Origin: Crossaster papposus
Taxonomy: Eukaryota > Echinodermata > Asteroidea > Velatida > Solasteridae
Direction: 5' to 3'
Assembly: GCA_037893245.1 (NCBI GenBank)
Contig: JBAIAA010000604.1
Location: 1,488,001-1,552,000 of the forward strand
Length of the DNA: 64,000 nucleotides
The notes beneath the pieces were generated by a model. That model did no database searches. It saw nothing but the letters and a program-made list of their open reading frames with translations, and had not been told where the DNA came from. This document shows, piece by piece, positions 45,099 through 56,500 of the stretch. Positions within the stretch are counted from its first letter, which is position 1. Every line of letters begins with the position of its first letter. A program made the translations under genes and the position numbers.

Positions 45099-45774
45099 GT
45101 TCCCATTGGACTTAATTTTGTTAGAGTACCGCGAATTTTCTTTAGAACGACAACATTAAATCCAATGGGGACGCACGGTAAACACTGTCTATTTACCGCG
45201 ACCGTGATGTAAAAAAAACAGGCCGAATTAAGAGGTCGCGGAAGACTTCCGCGCAGCCACGGTAAATTATCAAGGCCGCTAAAAAGTCCAATGGGAACGC
45301 TCCGCGCTGTAAAACTACCGCGACCACGCTATGCAAACAACAACACTTCCTGTATACGTCACAACTATACACAGAACTCGCGCGAAAATGGTAGTATGGT
45401 TCCCTGTCTCGTTTGCATTGATGGCGGTGTGGTATGTACCGTACGCAGCGTGTGTAGGAATTACCGTGTGTAAGATGCAATACGGTCAGCGCTTTTTTCA
45501 ATCGCGTCGCGTCAGTGTTGTTGTATGTTGTTTACGTGGCCAACGAATCTAGCGCGCGAAAAATACGTCACAGGCACGTCATATCCCGCATAGGTCAAAG
45601 GTGACTGTGCACAGCGCCCGCAATGTGTGACATTCTGCCAGTCTCGAACAGCGAATGAGCCGTTCCGTCGCGGAATATAAGTCCAGGTGGGAACGCCCTG
45701 TAGATTCACGCTAAGGAATGCCGCGGTAAGTTTCCGCGTGGCCGCGGAAGAAAAAGTCCAATGGGAACACGGCT
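45099..45774. mobile_element. Candidate TIR element built on CCAATGGGAAC words
   Basis: TGTTCCCATTGGACTT at 45099 faces AAGTCCAATGGGAACA at 45774, with further copies of the word inside (near 45155 and 45280) and several CCGCGG-type palindromic words (GGAAGACTTCCGCG). No clear target duplication. An open frame at 45331-45552 begins with a hydrophobic stretch, but I do not recognise it. Confidence 0.55.
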
Positions 45775-45895
45775 TTAGTCATAACTCGCTGTTAACGAGG
45801 TCATAGCACACAGTACATGCTGGATGCATTGCGCGCTATACAATAGCGTACCGTACCATGTGCTGTACACGCGTACCAGTAGTGGTGCGTGATGT

Positions 45896-45978
45896 GAGGG
45901 CACACATATCGCTGCAAGAACGCTGCGCGTTGGTTGGGAAAGAAATAAAGACCGCTCGCTGTATGCGTGAACGCAACA
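45896..45978. repeat. 84-bp repeat shared with the Gypsy 3' region
   Basis: Near-exact match to 33297-33380, same orientation, starting GTGAGGGCACACATATCGCT and ending near GCGTGAACGCAACA. Flanks on both sides are unrelated. Confidence 0.75.
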
Positions 45979-46593
45979 ATATTAAAACCGGCCACATAAG
46001 GCCATTTAAATTAGTTTTTAGGTTTTCATTACTCAAGTTTAAACATTTATATTTTATAAACTCCACTTCTTCTCTCATTCAATTCAAAGTCAATTGAGGG
46101 GAGGACGTACTAAACCCTAATCCTAAACAAGTATCCTAAAAGTACTCATGTATTTTACTGTACTAATTTAATGACCTAGGGTTTGTGTCTAGAGTTTTGA
46201 AAGCGGGTAATTCACAATTGGCAGACTATATATTTACAGTTGACTGACCTTTCGTAATGCGTATGGCGGGGTGCAGGGTTCAAACAAACAACACAACAAT
46301 TAGCCTACTTATACTGTGCCAAAATGTAAAACCTTGAAAATTGCGATTAGTGTATAAACAACTAAAAACTGACAAAACATCAGGTTGGAAAGATGCTGTC
46401 AAACTACACATACATGTACTTCCACATGTGTGTACACACACAGCTTGATATGGGCCCGCTCGATCAGCCGACAACTTGGCGGGGCCCCGCGGCACGAGCC
46501 GTTCGCCCACACACTCCACACACAAGTATAGCGAAGCAGCCTCCCGTCCGGACCTAGGAGCAGTCAAACACCGCTTCACCGTTGGAAAGTCTC

Positions 46594-46626
46594 CTGAAGA
46601 CGGGCAGAGCTTACTGTCCGAAACGT
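46594..46626 (+). ncRNA. Hammerhead-ribozyme-like core of a repeat
   Basis: CTGAAGA, then a stem GGGCAG/CTGTCC closed by a six-base loop, then GAAAC. This is the CUGANGA-stem II-GAAA order of hammerhead ribozymes, known at the ends of Penelope-like elements. One extra unpaired C between CTGAAGA and the stem deviates from consensus, and a clear stem III and cleavage site were not identified. Sequence 40-80 bases downstream recurs at 228-266. Confidence 0.45.
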
Positions 46627-47145
46627 TAAGTTAATTCCCTGCGGTCCTTTTCAGAACCACAAATCTCACTGAAGAGTATTTACCGTGGTGTTACCGCAAA
46701 CTACTTATCTTAGCTCTTTAACACAAACAGATTGAATTTTGAATTCGTTCGATAAATTCATATTAACTCGGTAAAATGATTTGCCAAAAAGGTGGTTTTG
46801 GCAGCTACACCGAGTATAAGGCCAGGTTCAGAGCAAAGTTTTACGGCTCTGGTTTTGGTCTTTGGCTAGGTGATAGCGCCCTCCATGTTATTTGATTGGA
46901 TATGGTATCCAGACGTCCATATATTACATGCAGATATAATGTGAATTAAAGCTTAAGGTGTCTGACTGCATCAAAAAAATACAGTGGGAGAACGCAAAAA
47001 CTTTAGAAACGGATACTTTTGTGGCCGATAAAAAGCGTTAATGATAAACGCAAGTGCCTGGTATTAGATTAGTATTAGTACTACTAGCGACATTTATGCA
47101 ATTTTGATAATTAGATTCCTCATTTGTACTTGTTTACCGAGTACC
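46627..47145. promoter_or_regulatory. Upstream region of DRAP1
   Basis: Contains the recurring repeat tail at 46664-46706, then AT-rich sequence and the DRAP1 5' UTR. No clear TATA box or initiator could be fixed, so the transcription start is not called. Confidence 0.35.
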
Positions 47146-47494
47146 ATGCCAAGGAAGAAGAAGAAGTACAATGCCCGATTTCCTCCCGTAAGTTGGATCA
47201 GAATTGTATAGTGTATTCACGTGAAATTGGCAACGCCAACGTAAACGACGAACATTTTGCGTCGGTCATGATGTACATGCCTAGACATGGAGGTTTTTTT
47301 CTTGTTTTCCCCTCCATGTCTATGGTACATGTACATAGCATCACCTCGGCTTGGGCATCGTCGTACGTAGGCGTAGCCGACTACGCGGATTCTCGGTCAT
47401 GGTTGATTGCACTCAATATAAACCTCCTGACTCAAAGTGCAAATGTCAATGTATCCGCGTAACGACTTCGATCGGGGCTGGGTGTGTGTACTAG

Positions 47495-47537
<43 letters not shown>

Positions 47538-50500
47538 GGGGGAGGGGGAGGGGGGGGTGGTGGTGCAGGCTTGTTAGCAGGATTTTTTATGGGGGGGGGG
47601 GGGTGCGTAAAGTTATTAGTTGACATTATTGCCTAAGCCAAGATCATTTTCTTGTGCCAGTACCGTTATTTCTTGGCCGTTGGGGTGGGGGGGGGGGGGG
47701 GGGGGGGGGGTGCGACAAGTGCGTAAATTCACAGGCAATGTTGGTCATCCAATCCACTGATGCATGATTAAGAATGTCAATAAGGTTTATTAAAATGAAA
47801 AAAAACAACGTAGGGCCTACATTTATTGTATTCTCATTTTCGAACACTCTGAAAATCTTTATTGATAAAGAGAGGAAATAATGTTGCAACCTGACACTGC
47901 TTGTTATCTTCCTATATCATCTCAGTGAAGGTCAATCAGTGCAAACATGTTGAAAAGACATACATCTAGGATTGAGAAACATTTCCAATTTTGTTAGGAA
48001 ATACTCTTCATAGACTTTGTACACAACCGCTAAAATAGTGTCAGGATACTACACTTTTTCCCACATTGCTTGTGAAGTTGTGGTACACAAAATGTATGAA
48101 GTCTAGTATTTGAGATACCATGTTGGGCACTATCGGTGGATCTGCGCTATCACTCGACCGCGCTGTGCTTTGATCGTGCCCCAGTGACCCATCACCTTGT
48201 CAATCACCTTGTCATTCTAATTTGACTTTAGAGGAATGATTTGTAAAAGAGAAGTAAATTCAGAGATTTTCGACTGGATTTGACTGATTGTGCAAGGGCA
48301 TTACTTCGCGATCGAGTGATAGCGCAGATCCACTCACACCGTCTTCCCTCTTTTGTTTATACTCTTTTGTTTATACATCTTTCGGATGATCGCCATAGGA
48401 TTTGTACACGAGAAAAGATCGTGGACGTTGTGTCAAATGTGGACCCATTGTTTGACTCCCAATTCTTTTGTCCGACGACCACGATTGCCGGTCAATACAA
48501 ACGCATAGTACCCAACTTATACAAAAAAAAGTTGTAAAATGTGAAATTGGTATCCTCTGTTTTCCAGGCACGAATCAAGAAGATAATGCAACTAGATGAA
48601 GACGTTGGCAAGGTGGCAGCTGCTGTTCCAGTCCTTATCTGTATCCTTACAGTCTCATTGGGCCATAATTATGCACTGCAATCAGATTTCCAGCAAAACA
48701 ATGGGAACAAAAGTTGAACTTGTCAGAGGAAACTCGGCAATGATTTCTGTTCTACAAATTTTCTTTATTTTTTTATTGGAATAATTTTAGTTTCTTTCTT
48801 CTGCAATCTGCAGCTACAATAAATTAATAGATGCATTTGGTTATGCCGAGCAGCCATTTTTCTTTTCCGACGTGCTAACGAAATTCCCTGCGCAATAAGT
48901 ATCTATGGAAAGGTAAATGACGCGGGCCAAATGCATTGCAAATGCAATACAAATGCAACGTTATCGCAACAGCTGTGCAACGGACAAATAAACGCGGACA
49001 AAGTGCATGTATATGCAGGCCTTGCAGATTTTACTAGCCCGTTTACATTTTTGCTAGCCCGTATGTATTTTTGGGTTTTAGTCATTTGTACAGTGGAACC
49101 TCGTTGGTTAGAGGTTCTAGGGACTTTAAAGGGATCGTATACGTTTGGTAATTACTCCAAAAATTAATGGCAATAAAAACTTACTTGGTAAGAAGTACAG
49201 CAGCTTTGGATAGTATAATGCATATTTAAAAACTTTTCATTTCGAGGTACTGCGGTTATGGAAAAAGATATCACTTTTTATCCCCCAAAATTTAAATCTG
49301 AGAAGCGTTACTGCAGTGACGTTTCTCAGAGTGTGTATTCCAATGCAGATTATTCTCCCTGCGTGGACATAACTGCTCGAGATTTTCGGCAGTATCTCAA
49401 AATCGCGAGCACTTTTTGAAATAAACTACAGGTTAGTTTTATGTTGCATATATCTATAACTGTGTAGGATTGAAACAAACAATGTGTTCCAATTACCAAA
49501 CATATACGATCCCTTTAAAGATCCCCTTGTTACAACAGGAACCTTGTATTTTATCAGGAATGAAAACAATGAAGAACAAAGGATTGGGACCTAAGAAATT
49601 GCTTGTTATATGCAGAATGTTGTATTAACAGTGCTCTTATTATCGAGGTTTGACTATCTAGTAATTCTTCCCTTTGAGACTCCTTACGCTATGGTATTAT
49701 GCACAACATGACTGCCTACAAATCAGAATCACTCGTGATTGAGTCGGGATGAATCGAGTTTGCCTTCATTGCACACAATGCACAAAACTATTCGTTCGGC
49801 ACGCTTGTACACGTACCGTATATGTACGTACATCCGTAGTAATGTACATAGAGGGCGCTGTTCTGAACAGACTCTCTATCAGATGCTAATACTAGTGACA
49901 CGGCAGAACGCGTACTATACAGCTACGCAGTGGGCTGTTATGGTAAGAAAGGCTGAACGATGTGAAAGAGAATAGTGCACATATGTGCGGTACCCTGCGC
50001 CTTGGTGCACCGTAGTTTAGAATATACTAATCTCACTGAAGCCCACCAGTCTACTCTGTTCGTGAGATCGCAGTGCCCTCCATGCACGCGTGGATCGAGC
50101 GCTCCCAGGCTATCGTTAATCATGCCGAAAAAAACCACAAACAAAAGACAGTTTATTTGGATCCGATATTTATTTAATACACAAAAAGACAATAACAATT
50201 TTAACATATTATTTAAACCTTTACAGGTCGGTTACTGAAATGTTCACTAGCCCACCGGGCAACCAAGGAAGTGGGTCTGGGTCAGCCTCGACTCCATGTG
50301 TGCGTGCGCGTTCCTTCACTAACCCCTGGCCGTGAAGAATGCGTAAACGACGCTGACTGGCTATTTAGTGTGTACTACGTGCGTATTTCGCACGCCCTGA
50401 ATGTAATGCGCGCGCGTGTTCCTAAACGCACGTCACGTATGAACATTTTTTTCAAGTCTGCGCCTTACCTGTACAATATGTATTTTGGAAGGCTCGATGT

Positions 50501-53500
50501 TTTGCCCCAAACCCGTTTCTAACGTTATAGATGGACGACAGAGGTACGTAAATTTAATATAAATTCTTGCTAAATAACGCGACGTAAAAAAATCATGTTT
50601 GAAAGGATTGATTCTACAAAATAACAATTACAAAATGTTAAAGATGGCGTCGCGCGTTAAACGCATCGACTGCAGCCCTGATTTAAATGTACCAATATAT
50701 GGCACATTTAAATTAGACAATTCTAGGGGTTAAGATCGCGCAAGGCATGGTGGGAAAACATGGCGCAGCAAGATCGTACCTATGGTAACGAGGTTTGGTC
50801 TGGGTAGCCCGGAGCAGTTTTCGCTAGACTTTGTACGCCAGGCTGGTACTATTTCGAGGCCTGATATGGAAAGGTGGCTTTAGACTCTAATCAAGGCACA
50901 TGTACAATGTAGCTGTCAACCAATGTACGTGTAATTCGCTCTTTTAAAGCATTGTTTGGATCCTTGACCACCAACCTCGCACAGCGAAGGCCCTGGAGAT
51001 CTTTGTAGAATCCCTCCTGACGAAATCACTGCAACAAACGCGAGCAAGGAGCGCCAAGACAATGTCGACCTCTCACATGTAAGAACTGGTAATTACGTAG
51101 CTGTTCTGTTGAATTGCAATAATTATTTGTTTACAGGAAGCATTATTACATTGTGTTTATTCAATGAAAAATCCATAAAACCATAGAGTGCTTCGGTGAG
51201 TAATGGGCAAGGCGGTTTGGAGCGCAACATTGACCCAAACTAGTAAAAAGGTTAAATATTGAACTTTGCATGTGCTTAATCAAACTATTTGGAGTAATTT
51301 GGTTCTGTGTGACTGTGGAACTCCAGTTTCAAAATGCTTAATATTGATTCTTATACAACACCTGAGTAATTCCTTGTCTACTGATTGGTGGAACATTGAT
51401 TTTGTGTATTGATATATTCGTCACGATGCATGGCGTAATGGCACCGCAAAAACAACTTCTAAATGGCATTATGGCAAATAGAACTGTCTGTCATGGTCAC
51501 ACCAATAGTCGTGCTGTGACCAATCAGATGTGTTTTTAACCCTGCGATGTGCCGCCGAACTTTTTTCAAAGTCGCTTCACCGTGAAAAAACAATTACTAT
51601 TTCATCCTGTGTTAAACAAATTTCATATTACTTGTATTCCTAGTTCAAAGCAAGCCGAATAACATGGTAAGTCCCGCTTGAACCCTGGTTGAACCGGTGA
51701 CCCAGCTTTTTGCAAAGCAAAGGCTGCCCCACAAGTATCCCATTACATTGTGTACATAAAGGGTATTTGAGGTGTGTATTTTACCGCCAGACCTTCCCAA
51801 GCAATCAATCATGCTATTGTTGCCTTGCCTTATTCAACAACAATAGCTGGTTTCTGGGTGTCTGGCCTGTGGGAAAGGGCTGTGTTGACATATAAAGCCA
51901 TCAAACCTAACAGCATGGGGGTATTACACGAAATACAAGCGACTTAAAAAAAGTACGGATGCGCGTTCGTGTAAAAAAAAAGTTAAACTTTAACAAGGTT
52001 AAACAAATAAGACTGTTTCATATTTGTGAAGTGGAATAAATAATTTCATTCGGGGACAGAAGAAATGTTACCTCATGAAATTATTCTTGCCATTGCAATC
52101 ACAAACATTCATTATTTGCATATCATGTTTCCACCCCCAGAAAACAATGCATTTTGAGTGAGAGCACGTTTGATTTCCTGAAGGATCTTGTGGAGAATGT
52201 ACCAGACATGCCGTGTGAAGAGGATGAGGGATGCCAGCCTCCTACGACTCACAGGACAGAGCGAAAACACAGGCAACAGAGGTAAGGGAGTAGTCAGGTT
52301 ACCAGACCAGGCTCCACTGATGTTTTGAGAGACACTTCAGTTCTAAATTCTGTATGACCGAACATGCATGTTATAAAGTTTCCGGTAAAGTTTTAAAATA
52401 AATGTATACATCTTCTACATGCTTTCATTGATTTTGATGAAACTTGGCCTTGGATGCAGTGACCCTTGAGTAAAAAGACACAATTTGTTAGGTGTCATTA
52501 GAGGTCGTGTATGTGTCTTTTAGAGGTCGTGCAGGTGTCATTAGAGGTTGTGCAGGTGTCATTAGAGGTTGTGCAGGTGTCATTAGAGGTCGTTCGGGTG
52601 TCATTAAAGGTCATTTAGGGGTCATTAAAGCTCATGTAGGGGTCATTAAAGGTCACGTAGGGGTCATTATAGGCCATGTAGGGGTCATTATAAGTCATTT
52701 TTCAAATATGCTTCAAACGTGTTTTTTTCCTAGTACAAAATTAGATGGATTTTAATACAGTTTAGATAGAGCGATCCTTAGGTGGGGGTCATTTGAAGTA
52801 ATCGTTTAAAATTGCCCAAAATTTACTTGTTTAAAAAACATTGCCCGGGTTGGTTCAGATAGATCCGTGTCCTAAATATTCCAAACTATTCTACTGAGTA
52901 CGGGAATTCCGGTACATGTACCAGTATTTTCTTTAACCAGTTCGCGCCGGGATTATTCTAACATCGCCGAGCCGAGGGGCGGGATTATTTTTAACGAAAC
53001 TCGATCCGCAGTGGGTTCAGGCCGATAGTGCCGGGAAGCACACCCATGCATTTCCGGCCTTGCTCGCTGCAGACAGACATTTCCGAACTTGAACTTGGCG
53101 TGTTTATGCGTCATCCGTTTTGAATTGGGAAAATGTTTGGGTTTATATACGTCATCCGGTGCGAACTGGTTAAGGTGAAAAAAAATATCAAATTAAAGTT
53201 TAACACTTGTTTACTAGTAAACAGTGAAAAATGTGATTGGGTTTAAAAAAAGACAAATGCTATTGTAACCACATCATTAAAAGTTGTCAATACAAATGTA
53301 GCAGAATCTACAACTCTAATAAGGTATCTGTGAAAGGGGCAAGTTTGGTTGTGTTTTAATTGAAGTTTCAGCTTCAGAGAAATCGTAGCAAAACTTTAGC
53401 AAATGTTAATATTTTTATTTTTATGAACAGGCCAAGGAGAAAACGGGGAGACACAGAGGGAGAAGCAGGACCTAGTAACAGTCAGCTGATGAAGCAGTCG

Positions 53501-56500
53501 TCAGAAGAACCATCTTCCTCAGAGGTAGATTCTGTCAAGGGTCATTCCGTGTCAAATCACCCACCCCCTTCAAATTAGTACATATTTGTTTTTTAGGGTT
53601 ATTTTGGGTGAAAAATCCAAATTTTCAAGATTTAGCGGCATTCGTCCAGCGGTTTTATGCTATCATCTGCTATTTTGTGTGTGTGATAACATAATTATGT
53701 GACCCGCTCCTATGAAACCCGACATAAGTCGCATGCACAGGCTATTTCGAGATTCAGCTCGTCAAAGTTGAAATGGGGTGAACAATCGATTTTTGTTTTT
53801 TCGTTATTTTTTTATTCTTTAACCCTAACCCTACCTAATGCTACTTTTTACTACTAGTAGTTAAAAGTAGTATGCAGTACTCTCACTGACTTGTGTGCAA
53901 TGCCTGTAGTAATTTTTAGTATTTGGTACTTCACCCCTTATTGCACTCGTAGTACTTTTTAGCATTGTGTCCCTCTGCTTGCTGAGTGTGCATGGCCCAT
54001 GTATGCTGTGTAAGGTGTTCTAAACTCTACAGCAAAAATTGTCACTTGGGACACATTGGGTCAAGGCTGGACTACTGCATTTTTTGCCAGGTAAGTATTA
54101 CTGACCTGTATTGCCACTATTAGTACTTTGTAGTTGGCAGTATCTGTACTCTGTCAGTACACACCCAATCATCAGTCACGGAGAGACCCAATGCTACAAA
54201 ATACTAAGTAGTATTCTGTAGTACGCAGTTCTTTAGTAAGGCCTAGGGGGTTAGGGTTAATATGTATACTTCAAACCTCAGTTAAACAAAATCAACTTTA
54301 TTGATGAGAAAGTACAAAAATCATTCATTTACATGTATTGAGGCAAAATCAATAAATAAAAGTGGTAATTTATCTCCCAAACAATATATCGAATTTTCCA
54401 GAGATTAGAGAAAAGGTGGCTTTGGTACCAAATGAAAGCTGAAGTTGTGTACTAAATGGAAATAACAATATCTCAATGGTAAAAAAAACCCACTTATGTC
54501 TGGTTTTGTAGGAGCAGGTCACATATAAAAAGAATAGACTGGTGCATTTTCGGGTAATTTTGGATTCGGTTTACCGGAATGCGAAATGAGGCTTATGATT
54601 TGTTATTAAAATATATTTTTTTCATTCATTTTGTTAACGATATAAATTGAAAGGTCTGGGTGCCTAGTATATGATACACTTGTTGCTGGTGTTTATCGGC
54701 TTTTGCGCCTGAAGGCTTCAATGTAAAATCCAATGCTTAAATGTTCAGATTTGTGACCCAGCATGAGTAAATGAGACACTTTGAGGCAAAAATGAAAATT
54801 GAGATTTTGATTTCATCATATATAGCTAAACAAGCTTTAAATGATGAAATTAAAATCTAAATTTTCATTTTTGCCGCAAAGTGTCTTATTTTATACAGGT
54901 TTAGCGTCACCGCCCGCTTCCTTTTTAGGGGCCGCCTCCTTTTTTCTTTTCTTTTTTCTTTTAGAAAAAAATGATAAATTTGACCATTTGACCAATTTGA
55001 CCAATTTTTTTTTTTTTTAAGATATTAAAATTAGATCATATTTTAGACTTTAGCATCACTGTGTATATGCTCTTGAAATAGGAAGGCTAGGGTGTGACGT
55101 GTAGTCGTGTACGGTGCATACTTGATCGACCTACATGAATTTTAATTTTTAATCGTGGGTGAACCATGTTTTAATTTTAAATTGGAAGATAGGGTGTGAC
55201 ATGTTTACTCACTTTACTGCATGACTTGAATTAAGATGTGTCAGGCGGCCATTTTGAAGAAAAAAAAAGGCCTCCTCCTTTCTTTAAAAAAAAAGCATGA
55301 CGCTAAATATGTTTTGTTTTATTTGGCCTAACGTACAGGATGATACGGAGACAGACGAAGAAGGAATAAGCAATAGTGATAGCAACAATGTCTCTCAAGA
55401 TGCGCAGTCTTTACCAACAGACACACCTCAACTTCACAGTGCTGCTACGTAAGTTTTTCCTACTTGGTTTTGATTTAAAGGTAATAACTTTGTTTGGTTT
55501 TTATTAATGGGAATAAATACGTGCTTGGCCGGCATTGAATAAGTACGTTAAACGCCAGCTCATGGGATTATTGGGTTGCAACTTGCAATGGGATTATTCT
55601 ACCAAAGTACCAATGCGAGTTTAGCACAAATTGGGTTGCAATGGGATTATTCTACTAAGTACCAATCCCAGTTTAGCCCAAATTGGGTTGCATTGGGATT
55701 ATTCTACCAAGTACCGATCCCGGTTTAGCCCAAATTGGGTTGCAATGGGATTATTCTACTAAGTACCAATCCCGGTTTAGCCCAAATTGGGTTGCATTGG
55801 GAATATTCTACCAAGTACCAATCCAAGTTTAGCCCAAATTGGGTTGCATTGGGTAACATCCGTCGATGTCAGTTTTTTATAATAATCGATATATCGGAAA
55901 TTTAATATTGAGTATACTCGATATATCAATTATTTTCCGTGTGCAAGATGAACCCTAAAAACAGCGCTCAATATACTGAAGACCGACAGTTTAATAGGTA
56001 CGTTGCATATACCGGTTTTCAGCTTGATCCTCTGCGCATGTTGTCGGTCCGAACAATATCAAATTGCGCCAGCCCGCGTGTTTATGGTTTTACAACGAAG
56101 ATAAGAAATGATTACGGTTGCCGCTTCCGCTTGCTAGTAGTCTTGGAATCCAGACTAGCTTACTAGGCCAATAGCAGGGTGCAGAGAACGCTCCCCGCAA
56201 TTTCCCACTCATGATTGGCCACCCCAAAAAGTTATCAGATCAATGGAGGGTTACGTCCCAACAACCGATAGGCTGGGGCAGCATGGCCGGTTTCTTTTGA
56301 GATTTTACTGTGTAAGCCGCCATGAACAACTTCACAACCGCAGTTGGTCGTCGAACGTATTTTATTTAATAGGCCTACTCAAATGTTTTAAGCTACAAAT
56401 AAAGATGGCAGCTTTTCTAATATACTAAAGCCCTTAGATTTTCTGGATAATCTGACACTCTTTCGGGGTTTTCGATATCATTTAGGAACAACATCGGCGA

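Noticed and set aside
45331..45552. Small frame with hydrophobic start resembling the first helix of a multi-pass membrane protein
   Set aside because: Only about 30 residues look plausible, no conserved motif follows, and it lies inside a candidate TIR element.
47432..47626. Poly-proline open frame on the minus strand
   Set aside because: Artefact of the G homopolymer in DRAP1 intron 1.
50640..50830. ATG-led stretches in DRAP1 intron 2 that look like first exons
   Set aside because: Only a few codons each, no consistent downstream exon in frame, and the real DRAP1 exon 3 follows at 50985.
52492..52755. 87-residue frame with repeated GVIRG units
   Set aside because: Translation of the 21-bp minisatellite within DRAP1 intron 4.
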